Positions 55,137 to 64,000 of a stretch of DNA of 64,000 nucleotides are shown here, one piece after another. Position 1 is the first letter of the stretch, and every line of letters starts with the position of its first letter. Both the position numbers and the translations under genes were made by a program. The notes under the pieces were generated by a model. That model saw only the letters and a program-made list of their open reading frames with translations. It was not told the origin of the DNA and searched no databases. The DNA is taken from positions 31,149-95,148 of the forward strand of contig JAHEBQ010000022.1 in assembly GCA_024642205.1 (NCBI GenBank), given 5' to 3'. The stretch is from Planctomycetaceae bacterium (GTDB taxonomy: Bacteria > Planctomycetota > Planctomycetia > Pirellulales > Pirellulaceae).

Positions 55137-57008
55137 ATGCGGTTTAACTCGTTTTCCATCTTGGTGATGTTCGGATGCCTGTCCCTGCCGCTTCAGGATT
55201 CCAGTTTGCTTGCACAGGAGGTAACGGCCACCAATTGGCGCGGCACGAGAATGGAGCTCGAGAGAGTTTTTGGCGACGAACTTCAGGCAATCGCCAAATG
55301 GTGCCGCGAAAACGGCATGGATGAACAAGCCGCGCAAACGCTGAGCCTGTTCCTGGACCGGGATCCTGGTCGGCAATATATTTTCTTGCCATCCGGAGAG
55401 TCCTTGGTAACAGAGCCCGACAGGACCCCTGGCAGCGATGATCTCCGTGACCAGTGGCGGAAAAAAATTAACGCAGCCAAAATCTCACATGGTGCCCGTA
55501 TTTTCGATCTCGCCAAAAGGGCGAGCGAGCAGGACGCAGGGGCCATTGCGTTTCAGTTGCTTCATGAAGTCATTCACCAGAACCTCGATCAGATTGAAGT
55601 TCGCGGGATACTGGGACACAAGAAAACCGCAGATGGCTGGGATGTTGCTCCTGATTCGGTTCGAATCAAATCCGGGACCCGGGCGCACGATGTGATCAGT
55701 TGGCCTGCCAACAGCTACATACGTGTGTTGACACCTCATTTTGAAATTGAATCGAACGCCAATCAAGAAAGAACGCGATACCTGGCAGAACAGCTTGAAA
55801 AAGCACATCTGGTTTGGCGACAGGTCTTTTTCGAGTACTGGAGTAGTCCAGCGGCCGTCAAGCGCTGGATTCAGGGAAGTGGCTCGGCGAGGATGTCCAA
55901 CAAACGATTTCGTGTAGTCTTTTTTCGAGACAAGACGGCGTACGTCAATGAACTCGAACCCCTCGTCCGCGGGATTGGCGTCTCATCGGGCTATTACAAC
56001 AGCGACCAGGAAATTTCGTTTTTTTACGACGGCGATCAGTCAGTGGAAGACACATGGCGACACGAATTGACTCACCAGCTGTTTCGGGAATCGGGCGGTG
56101 CAAACCAGGGTGCTTTTGAAGAGCAGTTCATTTGTCTGGACGAAGGGATCGCGGCTTACTTTGAATCGATGTCAGATTTTGGCGAATACGTGGTTCTCGG
56201 GGGATTTGATTCAAGGCGATTGCAGTTTGCCAGATTCAGGCGCATGCTGGAACGATCTCCTTTGCCATCGGAAAAACTCTCCGCGATCGGCCGAATCAAC
56301 CTGCAGCAACGATCGGATCGGGTTCAAATCTACAGCCAATCCGCCGCGATGATCGACATGTTGATGAACGACAACAACGGCATTTTCGAAAAACCACTGA
56401 CCTTGTTTCTGAAAATCGTCTACAAGGGTCGAGCCAAGCCCGGCACATTCGAAAAAATCCTGGGACTTTCATTCGACGACCTCGACGAGCATTACCTGGC
56501 CCATTTGCAGGTGAATTCGGCGCTTGTCGAACAACATTTGATGTGCCCTGAATCCAGGACCGAATTGTCGTTGCCAGCTGCCAAACTGACCCCGGCGGCG
56601 TTCGATTCGATTGCAAAATGTGTGAACCTGAATTGGCTGGACCTCTCCGAAAATCGAATCAGTTCCGAGAATATTCAAACACTGAAATCTTGTCAGAAGA
56701 TCAACCAACTTTTCCTGAACGGGTGCCGATTGGAAGATGATTCTCTTCGGAATCTGGAGCTGTTTCCCGGCCTGGAGGAGCTGGACCTCAGTGGATCATC
56801 GCTCCGCGACGATCAGCTGGTGACATTCAAGGATCTTCGCAATCTCAAGTTGCTGAGTCTCGCGGCGACCGACATTACGGACCAGGGATTGGTGTATCTG
56901 CAAAACGTGAAAACGCTGCAGTTTCTTGACGTATCTCGAACCAACATCACGAATCAGGGAATTGCAGCTCTGTTAATGCAATTGCCGAACCTCGAGGTGA
57001 CAAAATGA
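55137..57008 (+). CDS. secreted DUF1570-like gluzincin peptidase with LRR domain
   Basis: 623 residues from ATG 55137 (GGAATC upstream). A signal peptide (about 1-24, ending LLAQEV) is followed by a region (about 30-250) and a metalloprotease-like core with HELTHQLF (HExxH, His309, Glu310, His313) and the downstream Glu in LDEGIAAYFESM, both typical of gluzincins. The C-terminal half (about 480-620) has LRR units such as NLNWLDLSENRISSENIQTL and FLDVSRTNITNQGIAAL. The fusion of a gluzincin-type domain and LRRs is common in planctomycete secreted proteins. The substrate is unknown. Confidence 0.88.
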   Translation: MRFNSFSILVMFGCLSLPLQDSSLLAQEVTATNWRGTRMELERVFGDELQAIAKWCRENGMDEQAAQTLSLFLDRDPGRQYIFLPSGESLVTEPDRTPGSDDLRDQWRKKINAAKISHGARIFDLAKRASEQDAGAIAFQLLHEVIHQNLDQIEVRGILGHKKTADGWDVAPDSVRIKSGTRAHDVISWPANSYIRVLTPHFEIESNANQERTRYLAEQLEKAHLVWRQVFFEYWSSPAAVKRWIQGSGSARMSNKRFRVVFFRDKTAYVNELEPLVRGIGVSSGYYNSDQEISFFYDGDQSVEDTWRHELTHQLFRESGGANQGAFEEQFICLDEGIAAYFESMSDFGEYVVLGGFDSRRLQFARFRRMLERSPLPSEKLSAIGRINLQQRSDRVQIYSQSAAMIDMLMNDNNGIFEKPLTLFLKIVYKGRAKPGTFEKILGLSFDDLDEHYLAHLQVNSALVEQHLMCPESRTELSLPAAKLTPAAFDSIAKCVNLNWLDLSENRISSENIQTLKSCQKINQLFLNGCRLEDDSLRNLELFPGLEELDLSGSSLRDDQLVTFKDLRNLKLLSLAATDITDQGLVYLQNVKTLQFLDVSRTNITNQGIAALLMQLPNLEVTK

Positions 57009-57204
57009 ACGGGTGGCGATTTCGGAACGAGCCGGTAGTAGATGCCCACGCGTCCAAAGAGTGTTCTTTCACGGATTCCAGCACGCATTTCCGGCGGCTG
57101 TTTTGCGTCACGCGCGTCAAGTAGAATCCGGGATCTCATCGCTCTGACCTGACAACAGCTTGCCGGCCAAGAACCAGCTTCCAACCCAATACCTGGAACA
57201 AACG

Positions 57205-57984
57205 ATGAAACCCTGGATATTGTCCGAAAACAACTACGCTTACATCAAACGTCAACAGTACGAGGTGGCGGTCCTGCCGTTGGGAGCCACCGAACCCCAC
57301 AACCTGCATCTGCCTTACGGAACCGACGTATTCGAGGGCTCGATCGTCGGCGACAGGATTTGCGAAGCAGCGCACAACGCCGGTGCGAAAGTCATTTTGT
57401 TGCCGACCATTCCGTTCGGGACCGAAACCAACCTTCGCGAATTCCCGTTGGCGATCAATCTGAACCCGTCCACGCTCAACCGAGTCATCATGGATATTGT
57501 GGAATCGTTGTTGGGGGACGGGATCAAGAAGATTGTCTTGCTCAACAGCCATGGGGGGAACGGGTTCAAACCGTTGCTCCGTGAGATGTCAGGAAAAACG
57601 GATGCGCATCTTTTTCTCTGCAACTGGTACGAAGCGATCGCTGATGTCTATTTTGAGATTTTTGAAAAAAAGGAGGACCATGCGGGCGAAATGGAGACCT
57701 CGTTCGGCTTGGCTTTTTTTCCTGACCTGGTTGCCCGCCAGGAGGACGGGACGTTACTTGCCGATGACGGCGCGACGAGGCAAACGAAACTGGAAGCGAT
57801 TAACCGAAGCTGGGTCTCGATTACGCGTCCCTGGCACTTGCTGACCAAGAATTCAGGCGCGGCCGATCCACATGCTGCCTCCGCCGAAAAAGGGGAAAAG
57901 ATGATGGATGTATTGGTCGAACGGCTTGGGAAGTTCCTGGTTGAGTTATCCAACGAGAAAATCACCGACCAATTCCCTTACTGA
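57205..57984 (+). CDS. creatininase family protein (amidohydrolase)
   Basis: 259 residues from ATG 57205 (GGAAC upstream). The fold signature is clear: VLPLGATEPHNLHLPYGTD has the metal-binding Glu, His and Asp; LNSHGGNGFKPLL contains the catalytic His; and HAGEMETSFGLAFFP carries another Glu ligand. Members hydrolyse amide bonds in creatinine, formamides or cofactor precursors such as MftE substrates. The specific substrate is unknown. It is followed by the tRNA-His gene. Confidence 0.9.
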   Translation: MKPWILSENNYAYIKRQQYEVAVLPLGATEPHNLHLPYGTDVFEGSIVGDRICEAAHNAGAKVILLPTIPFGTETNLREFPLAINLNPSTLNRVIMDIVESLLGDGIKKIVLLNSHGGNGFKPLLREMSGKTDAHLFLCNWYEAIADVYFEIFEKKEDHAGEMETSFGLAFFPDLVARQEDGTLLADDGATRQTKLEAINRSWVSITRPWHLLTKNSGAADPHAASAEKGEKMMDVLVERLGKFLVELSNEKITDQFPY

Positions 57985-58017
57985 CGGCAAAATCGACGAT
58001 CAAGGGTTAAGATACGT

Positions 58018-58045
58018 TGACCACCGCAGGCAGCCAGCTTAAAAT
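58018..58045 (+). promoter_or_regulatory. promoter of the tRNA-His gene
   Basis: TTGACC at 58018-58023 and TAAAAT at 58040-58045 are separated by 16 nt, ending about 40 nt before the tRNA. This is a good sigma-70 type match. Confidence 0.55.
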
Positions 58046-58085
58046 TTCGCGTCCCAGCCGGCCCGATGGCCAACGGGAAAACGAT

Positions 58086-58160
58086 GGTGGGTATAGCTCA
58101 ATTGGTTAGAGCACTGGATTGTGATTCCAGGGGTTGGGGGTTCAAGTCCCCTTACTCACC
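58086..58160 (+). tRNA. tRNA-His (anticodon GTG)
   Basis: The cloverleaf is complete. The acceptor stem pairs 58087-58093 with 58153-58159. The D arm contains AGCTCAATTGGTTAGAGC. The anticodon stem CTGGA/TCCAG encloses the loop TTGTGAT with anticodon GTG, and the T arm has TTCAAGT. An extra G at 58086 faces discriminator C at 58160, the G-1:C73 identity pair of tRNA-His. CCA is not encoded. A terminator follows. Confidence 0.97.
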
Positions 58161-58170
58161 CTTGATTCTG

Positions 58171-58206
58171 AAAGCCTGCGAAACAAAGAGTTCGCAGGCT
58201 TTTTTT
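58171..58206 (+). terminator. intrinsic terminator after tRNA-His
   Basis: AAGCCTGCGAA pairs with TTCGCAGGCTT across an 8-base loop, followed by T residues. It lies 11 nt after the tRNA. Confidence 0.9.
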
Positions 58207-58445
58207 GATGAATCGGCTAGTTTCCCGCGATGCGTTCCTGCCCCGACGGGTTGACGGAGGGGCCAACATCTTTTCTGGGGGATCCTCATGGCGAAGATTC
58301 GTACAGAAGGACCCGTAAATCAAGTTGACTCGGTTCAATTCGCTCAGCACAGCGATTAGACTGGATTCAGGCGGCTCAATCAGACCCAGGGGTCGGCAGG
58401 GCCAAGCCAATCCATTTGACATCATGTTTCGCTTCGGAGTTTCCC

Positions 58446-61400
58446 ATGCCTTGCCGATTCTCGGTCTTGTTCCTGGTTTTCGCTTTACTATTTGGGGTTG
58501 CTGGTCCTGCCATCACTCCCGCGCAAGATTCGGACGAACCGAAGGATGAAACGCCGCGTGTAAATTCGAGTTTGGTCTCGGCTCTCAAATTTCGTGGCAT
58601 CGGACCGGCGTTGATGTCTGGTCGAATCGGCGACATCGTTGTTGACCCGGTCCAGCGAAGTACCTGGTACGTCGCGGCGAGCAGCGGTGGTGTATGGAAG
58701 ACGTCGAATGCAGGAGTGACCTGGAAACCGATTTTCGACGGTCAAGGGAGCTATTCCATTGGCTGCCTGGCAATTGACCCCAACGACCGGTTCACCATCT
58801 GGGTTGGCACCGGCGAAAACAACTCGCAGCGCAGTGTGGGCTTTGGTGACGGACTGTACAAGTCAACCGATGGTGGTGCGAGCTTCAGGAAAACCGGGCT
58901 TGAAAACAGCGAACACATCGGAAAGATCCTGATTCATCCAGACGATTCGAATGTCGTCTACGTCGCGGCACAGGGGCCGTTGTGGAAGGAAGGCGGGGAC
59001 CGAGGGCTTTACAAAACGATTGATGGCGGAAAGTCATGGGAAAAAATCCTTGATATCAGCGAGAACACGGGTATTAACGAAGTCCACATGGATCCGGTTA
59101 ACCCGGAACTCCTGTATGCATCGTCGTATCAACGACGGCGACATACCTGGGTTTTGATCGACGGCGGGCCCGAATCGGGAGTTCATAAATCAACCAACGG
59201 CGGCAAGACGTGGAAGACGATTAATCGTGGTTTGCCAGGAGGCGACAAAGGCCGAATTGGAATGGCAATTTCGCCGATTAACCCGGAGGTCATTTACGCG
59301 ATCGTGGAAGCTGCCGATGGAAGCGGGTTCTACCGCAGCGCCAATCGTGGCGAATCATGGTCAAAGATGAGCAGTTATGTTTCCAGCAGCCCACAGTACT
59401 ACCAGGAAATCGTGGCCTGTCCACATCAGTTCGACCGGGTCTATTCGCTTGACACTTATAACATGGTTACCGAGGACGGCGGCAAAACGTTTAACCAACT
59501 CGGCGAAGCGGACAAGCATGTGGACAACCATGCGATGGTGATCGATCCGAACAATGCCGATCACCTGATCTGCGGATGCGATGGTGGAGTCTATGAAACC
59601 TGGGATCGGGGCAGGACTTACGATTTCAAAGCCAACCTTCCGATCACCCAGTTTTACAAAGTCGCGGTCTCCAATGAGAAACCGTTTTACTATGTCTACG
59701 GCGGAACGCAGGATAACGCGACTCAGGGCGGCCCGTCCCGGACCAACAACTCGCACGGGATTCGAAACAGTGACTGGTTCATCACCGTATTTGGCGATGG
59801 ATTTGATCCGGCCGTTGATCCGGAAGATCCCGACACGATTTATTCGCAGTCGCAATATGGTGGCTTGGTTCGATTTAACCGTGAGACTGGCGAGAGAGTC
59901 GACATCAAGCCACAACCGGAAATTGACAGCCCACCGCTTCGCTGGAACTGGGATTCGGCTTTGTTGATCTCGCCGCACCAGCATGAACGTATTTACTACG
60001 GTTCACAAATTCTGTTTGCCAGTGATGACCGCGGAGGCAGTTGGAAAGCGATCAGTCCAGACCTGTCGCGAAACCTTGATCGTAATAAATTAAAAGTCAT
60101 GGGTCGCGTTTGGGGACCCAACGCCGTCGCCAAAAACGATTCGACATCCCAATACGGAACCATCGTCAGCGTGAGTGAGTCACCCCTCGTCGAGGGATTA
60201 ATCTATGTCGGAACGGATGACGGAATGGTCCAGATCACCGAGGACGGTGGCAAAAACTGGCGTGGCGTCAGTGAGTTTGGTTCGCTGGAGATTCCCGAAT
60301 ATGGTTACATCAATGACATCGAAGCCGACTTGCACGACGAAAACACCGTCTACGTGGCTGTCAACAACCACAAGCGCGGCGATTTCAAACCATACGTGGT
60401 CAAATCGACGGACCGCGGCAGGACCTGGGACAACATCACTGGTGATTTACCCGAACGTGGTAGTGTCTATGCACTCAAACAGGACCACGTCAACGCCGAC
60501 CTGCTATTTTGCGGGACGGAATTTGGCTGTTTTACGACCGTCGATGGCGGTAAGAAATGGATCAAGCTTGGATCCGGACTGCCACTGATCGGAATCCGCG
60601 ACATTGAAATTCAACGCGATGAAAACGACCTGGTCCTGGCATCGTTCGGCCGAGGATTTTTCATCCTCGACGATTATTCCCCGTTGCGGTCGGTCAACAA
60701 TGAACTGATCGAAAAAAACACGATCCTGCCAGTTCGGAAAGGACTGATTTACGAAGAGACTGCACCACTGGCGATCGGCAACCGGGCGTTCCAGGGAGCG
60801 AATTTCTACACGGCGCCCAATCCCGAGTACGGCGTTACCATTACCTATCACCTCAAGGATTCTCTCAAAACCAAAAAGTCCGAACGCGAGTCGAAAGACG
60901 GCAAACTTGCCGCCACAGGCAAAGACACGGCCTACCCGAGCTGGGAAGAATTCAAAACTGAAGACCGCGAAGTCGCTCCACGCGTGGAACTGAATATCCG
61001 CGATCGTGATGGAAAACTGATCCGGCGGATCAACGGCAGCACCGCCAGCGGAATGCACCGGACCCAATGGGACCTTCGTCATGCTGGTGGGCGACGCGGA
61101 CCCCTTGCCATTCCGGGTTCGTATACGGTGGACGTCACCAAGACGGTTGATGGCGAAACAACAGAACTGATTGCAGCGACCCCATTTGAAATTGAACCAT
61201 TGTTGTACAGTGAAACGAGCCAACCCGACCGCGAGGCGATCATGGCGTTTGTCAAGCAGGCTCAAGAGCTGTCAAAATCGCTGCAAGGCGCGACCCAGGT
61301 TGCCAGCGAAGCGCAAAAAACCCTGACAGCGATCAAATCCGTGATCTTGGAGTCCACCGAACTGGACCCGGCGATGGAAAAGGAAGTTCGCGAGCTGGAA

Positions 61401-61700
61401 TTGAAAATGATGGACGTCATGGAAAAATTCAATGGCGACCCGACGAAGCCCAAACGTAACGAACCTGCCCTACCGGGAATCAGTAGCCGAATTCGCACAA
61501 TGATGTTCGGTGCCATGGGAAGCACGGAAGGCCCGACCGACACCCATCGCCGCCAATACGAGATTGCCGTGGAGTTGTACGATTCGGCTCGCGCCGAACT
61601 GGAGGAATTGGTGAATGTCGAAATTTCAAAACTCAATCAAAAACTCGATGAAGCCAACGCTCCCTGGACTCCGGGACGGAAAATTCCGAAATTGAACTGA
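58446..61700 (+). CDS. large secreted VPS10/BNR-type beta-propeller protein
   Basis: 1084 residues from ATG 58446 (GGAG seven bases upstream). A signal peptide (about 1-27) is followed by two seven-bladed propellers with many Asp-box-like repeats, for example SSGGVWKTSNAGVTW, GLYKSTDGGASF, GLYKTIDGGKSW and VHKSTNGGKTW. Such repeats match sortilin/VPS10 and sialidase-like families. Near 860-900 a region with NIRDRDGKLIRRINGSTASGMHRTQWDLR resembles an FlgD/Ig-like domain, and a helical segment with GATQVASEAQKTL ends the protein. Probably a secreted binding or hydrolytic protein; no sialidase catalytic motif is clear. Confidence 0.9.
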   Translation: MPCRFSVLFLVFALLFGVAGPAITPAQDSDEPKDETPRVNSSLVSALKFRGIGPALMSGRIGDIVVDPVQRSTWYVAASSGGVWKTSNAGVTWKPIFDGQGSYSIGCLAIDPNDRFTIWVGTGENNSQRSVGFGDGLYKSTDGGASFRKTGLENSEHIGKILIHPDDSNVVYVAAQGPLWKEGGDRGLYKTIDGGKSWEKILDISENTGINEVHMDPVNPELLYASSYQRRRHTWVLIDGGPESGVHKSTNGGKTWKTINRGLPGGDKGRIGMAISPINPEVIYAIVEAADGSGFYRSANRGESWSKMSSYVSSSPQYYQEIVACPHQFDRVYSLDTYNMVTEDGGKTFNQLGEADKHVDNHAMVIDPNNADHLICGCDGGVYETWDRGRTYDFKANLPITQFYKVAVSNEKPFYYVYGGTQDNATQGGPSRTNNSHGIRNSDWFITVFGDGFDPAVDPEDPDTIYSQSQYGGLVRFNRETGERVDIKPQPEIDSPPLRWNWDSALLISPHQHERIYYGSQILFASDDRGGSWKAISPDLSRNLDRNKLKVMGRVWGPNAVAKNDSTSQYGTIVSVSESPLVEGLIYVGTDDGMVQITEDGGKNWRGVSEFGSLEIPEYGYINDIEADLHDENTVYVAVNNHKRGDFKPYVVKSTDRGRTWDNITGDLPERGSVYALKQDHVNADLLFCGTEFGCFTTVDGGKKWIKLGSGLPLIGIRDIEIQRDENDLVLASFGRGFFILDDYSPLRSVNNELIEKNTILPVRKGLIYEETAPLAIGNRAFQGANFYTAPNPEYGVTITYHLKDSLKTKKSERESKDGKLAATGKDTAYPSWEEFKTEDREVAPRVELNIRDRDGKLIRRINGSTASGMHRTQWDLRHAGGRRGPLAIPGSYTVDVTKTVDGETTELIAATPFEIEPLLYSETSQPDREAIMAFVKQAQELSKSLQGATQVASEAQKTLTAIKSVILESTELDPAMEKEVRELELKMMDVMEKFNGDPTKPKRNEPALPGISSRIRTMMFGAMGSTEGPTDTHRRQYEIAVELYDSARAELEELVNVEISKLNQKLDEANAPWTPGRKIPKLN

Positions 61701-61864
61701 CCGATTGTCGCGAGCGAAACGTCGAAACCGCCGATCCGGTCGATGTTTCTATTCGATGGCGGCCATGAATCGTCTGGATTCTGACAACCAGTCAACCGGT
61801 GTAGTCGATGGAGTACCGGCGTTTTAGAATGTCGCTTGAAACAATATGCTTTTCAGGCGATCGA

Positions 61865-63883
61865 ATGACCGACACCAATACCGACAGTCTTCAGAACGAA
61901 TTGATTGTTGCTGAAGTCGAATCGAAGGTTTCAGCATCCCAGGTGGAATTGCGCTGGATGGCGCTGGTCGAAGAGGCACGACATTTCGATCGACCGGTAG
62001 GGCCAGATACGTTTCGGCGACTTTGGAACAACTGTTTTTCATCGTGGGAATCGGCCGACGGTCCGGTCCCGATCTGGTTTCCTTCGGACCAGGAACGGAA
62101 GCATTCGAACGTCGCGAACTGGATGAAAGAGCTGGAGCTGGAGAGTTATCCCGAGTTTCATCGTTGGACGACTCGCAACCGGAACGAGTTTTGGCTCCAG
62201 GCAGTCAGGCGACTGGGGATCAGATTTCGCAAACCGACCAACCAGGCACTCGACGACTCGCTGGGCGCAACCAAACCGGCCTGGTTTCCCGGTGCGACAA
62301 TGAACATCGCCGAAAGCTGTTTTCAAGCCGACGACAACGCGATCGCGATCATCGCCAGAAAACCGGGCGGACCGGTGCGGTATCAGACGGTTGGCGAGCT
62401 GAGAAGACGCGCCAATCGCGTCGCCAACAGCCTGGTCGACGCGGGATACAAGGTTGGAGACGCGCTGGGTGTGGTGATGCCAATGACCGATTGGTCCGTC
62501 GCGATATATCTTGGCATTGTCCTGGCCGGATGCAATGTCGTTTCCATCGCCGACAGTTTTGCGCCGCCGGAAATTGCGACTCGATTGAATATCGCCGGTG
62601 CCAAAGCGGTGTTCACTTACGATCATCAACTTCGGGCCGGCAAACAGCTTCCCCTTTTTCGGCGAGTCGCCGAGGCAACTGAAATTCCAGCGATCGTGCT
62701 GAGCACTGGTTCCATCCTCAGCACGGACATCCGCGATCAGGACCTGGATTGGTCTGAGTTTCTGGTCGACCGCGCGGAATTCGAGGCAATTGAGTGCAGC
62801 GCTCAAGAGACCATCAACGTCCTGTTTTCGTCCGGTACAACCGGCGACCCCAAAGCAATTCCCTGGAACCATTTGACCCCGATCAAATGTGCGATCGATG
62901 GCTATTGTCACCAGAACATCCAGCCAGGCGATGTCTGTGCCTGGCCGACCAATCTCGGCTGGATGATGGGACCGTGGTTGATTTTTGCGAGCCTGATCAA
63001 TCAAGGCACCATCGCTATTTATGAAGACGCGCCGATGGGTTCCGGGTTTGGTGAATTTGTTCAAGACGCGGGTGTGACGATGCTGGGAGTTGTGCCAACG
63101 ATCGTGAAGGCTTGGCAAACGACAGGCGAAATGGAATCGTGTGACTGGTCGAAAATCAAAGTATTCAGTTCCACCGGAGAGAGTTCCCACGCCGACACGA
63201 TGGTTTATCTGTCCTCATTGGCTCAGATTAAACCGGTGATTGAATACTGCGGTGGAACGGAAATTGGTGGCGGATACGTTTGTTCCGTTGTCGTGCTGCC
63301 CAATTATCCGGCTGGATTCAACTCGCCTGCGGTCGGACTGGATTTTGTCCTGCTAGACCCGATAGAAGGAACGATCGCCCAAGAAGGAGAGGTCTTTCTG
63401 ATACCGCCGTCGATCGGCCTGAGCAGCCGGCTGATCAATCGCGACCATTTCGAAACGTACTATGCCGGCACGCCGCAACTTGACGGGCTTGGACAACTTC
63501 GCCGGCATGGAGATTATTTTCGCAAGCTGGATTCCAAATCTGGTCCGGTCTACATCGCGGGCGGGCGGGCGGATGATACGATGAACCTGGGCGGGATCAA
63601 GATCAGTTCGGCGGAGATTGAACGGGTACTCAATCAGCTTGACACAATCCGGGAATCAGCAGCAGTTGCCTGTTCGAAAAACGGCGGGCCCGAGCAATTG
63701 GTCGTATTTGTGGTCACCGATTCCCGGGCCGAGGAAGCAGATCTTCTCAAAGCGATGAATGGCGTTTTGAGAACCCAGCTCAATCCGCTTTTCAAAGTCA
63801 GCGAGGTGAAGGTCATTGCCTCGATGCCGCGAACGGCATCCGGAAAAGTCATGCGCCGTAAACTGCGAGAAACCGTCACCTAG
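61865..63883 (+). CDS. AMP-forming acyl-CoA/acetate-CoA-type synthetase
   Basis: 672 residues from ATG 61865 (AGGCGA upstream). Residues about 50-200 hold an acetyl-CoA-synthetase-like N-terminal region. The P-loop VLFSSGTTGDPKAIPW sits near residue 320. YCGGTEIGGG is the A5 motif; GDYFRKLDSKSGPVYIAGGRADDTMNLGGIKIS forms the hinge and A8 loop; and MPRTASGKVMRRKLR contains the catalytic A10 Lys. The closest relatives I recall are plant AAE17/18-like and acetoacetyl-CoA-synthetase-like enzymes. The carboxylate substrate is unknown. Confidence 0.9.
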   Translation: MTDTNTDSLQNELIVAEVESKVSASQVELRWMALVEEARHFDRPVGPDTFRRLWNNCFSSWESADGPVPIWFPSDQERKHSNVANWMKELELESYPEFHRWTTRNRNEFWLQAVRRLGIRFRKPTNQALDDSLGATKPAWFPGATMNIAESCFQADDNAIAIIARKPGGPVRYQTVGELRRRANRVANSLVDAGYKVGDALGVVMPMTDWSVAIYLGIVLAGCNVVSIADSFAPPEIATRLNIAGAKAVFTYDHQLRAGKQLPLFRRVAEATEIPAIVLSTGSILSTDIRDQDLDWSEFLVDRAEFEAIECSAQETINVLFSSGTTGDPKAIPWNHLTPIKCAIDGYCHQNIQPGDVCAWPTNLGWMMGPWLIFASLINQGTIAIYEDAPMGSGFGEFVQDAGVTMLGVVPTIVKAWQTTGEMESCDWSKIKVFSSTGESSHADTMVYLSSLAQIKPVIEYCGGTEIGGGYVCSVVVLPNYPAGFNSPAVGLDFVLLDPIEGTIAQEGEVFLIPPSIGLSSRLINRDHFETYYAGTPQLDGLGQLRRHGDYFRKLDSKSGPVYIAGGRADDTMNLGGIKISSAEIERVLNQLDTIRESAAVACSKNGGPEQLVVFVVTDSRAEEADLLKAMNGVLRTQLNPLFKVSEVKVIASMPRTASGKVMRRKLRETVT

Positions 63884-63934
63884 TGCAGCGTCACAGCTCG
63901 AAGTTGGGGTTTGTGAAAATTCATTTATCGAGGA

Positions 63935-63953
63935 TCCTTGAGTAACTCAAGGA
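63935..63953 (+). promoter_or_regulatory. hairpin covering the ribosome-binding site of the IS630-like gene
   Basis: TCCTTGAG-TAA-CTCAAGGA is a perfect 8-bp stem. Its 3' arm contains AAGGA of the Shine-Dalgarno sequence AAGGAGGA (63949-63956), so folding would hide most of the ribosome-binding site. Confidence 0.65.
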
Positions 63954-63960
63954 GGAATCG

Positions 63961-64000
63961 ATGAATAAAAAGTATATCGTTCGGCTTTCCAGGGAGGAAC
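63961..64000 (+). CDS. start of an IS630-like transposase (truncated by the window edge)
   Basis: ATG at 63961 has the near-perfect AAGGAGGA five bases upstream. The 13 visible residues are MNKKYIVRLSREE. The KYIVRLSxEE opening is characteristic of IS630-family transposases with an N-terminal helix-turn-helix (family knowledge from memory). The rest lies outside the window, so this is a partial call. The region just upstream should hold the left inverted repeat of the element. Confidence 0.6.
   Translation, partial: MNKKYIVRLSREE

Noticed and set aside
62039..63190. 383-residue open frame on the minus strand
   Set aside because: Antisense to the acyl-CoA synthetase with its intact motifs.
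1..64000. Selenocysteine tRNA (long acceptor stem, anticodon TCA) or selA/selB/selD genes
   Set aside because: None was seen in the window. The only tRNA found is tRNA-His.

Overview
The window looks like ordinary chromosome from a planctomycete, most likely a marine member of the Pirellulales. This is inference from family content, not a database match. The clues are a CxxCH planctomycete-type cytochrome fused to a DUF2231-like membrane part, a DUF1570-like gluzincin with leucine-rich repeats, a 33-residue basic protein, a small lipoprotein with a WGPQGT / HDPFPSNDLAPP signature, a TatC with a very large insertion, VPS10/BNR proteins, large TlpA-like lipoproteins and scattered single biosynthetic genes. 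Base composition is roughly 50-55% GC by eye.

Layout. 0-10 kb: the end of an HtrA protease, a nucleoside hydrolase, trpD, a tiny basic protein with a clear terminator, trmB, a membrane protein, purF, a class I aminotransferase, a lipoprotein and manA. 9.5-17 kb: tatC, a convergent split thioredoxin/MsrA gene, an LRR protein, a coiled-coil membrane protein and a TIM-barrel protein. 17-24 kb: coaE, rho, ribH, nusB, ftsY, a membrane protein, a Flp pilin and a split heavy-metal-domain lipoprotein. 24-31 kb: rpsO, pnp, a soluble histidine kinase, ribF and nrnA. 30-40 kb: an ABC exporter pair, an HlyIII protein, a split TlpA-like lipoprotein, an ABC exporter, the intact paralogue of the TlpA protein and a PQQ-propeller protein. 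41-47 kb: the cytochrome, a permease-methyltransferase-PII operon, and an ECF sigma factor with a putative anti-sigma/pseudopilin fusion. 47-64 kb: a PAS-GGDEF-EAL protein, a U32 peptidase, pepF, a DUF1570-LRR protein, a creatininase, tRNA-His, a large BNR-propeller protein, an acyl-CoA synthetase and the first codons of an IS630-like transposase.

Main discovery. Three unrelated genes each appear broken by one in-frame TGA, at 12003-12005 (-), 23464-23466 (-) and 34766-34768 (+). In each the frame stays open and recognisable after the TGA. In each the TGA sits exactly where the family has a redox or metal-binding cysteine: PG-U-QTC in a thioredoxin/MsrA-like fusion, GMT-U-GGC in a heavy-metal-associated domain, and W-U-PPC in a TlpA-like thioredoxin. 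Each TGA is followed by a short hairpin with G in the first two apical-loop positions, 18 to 32 nt after the TGA, which suits a bacterial SECIS element. Two of the three hairpins share the loop CGTGA. The TlpA-like gene has a paralogue 3 kb away with TGC at the same codon and no such hairpin. I read all three as selenoproteins of the cell envelope that standard gene calling would truncate or split. The selenocysteine machinery (selA, selB, selC, selD) is not in the window, so this remains a strong inference.
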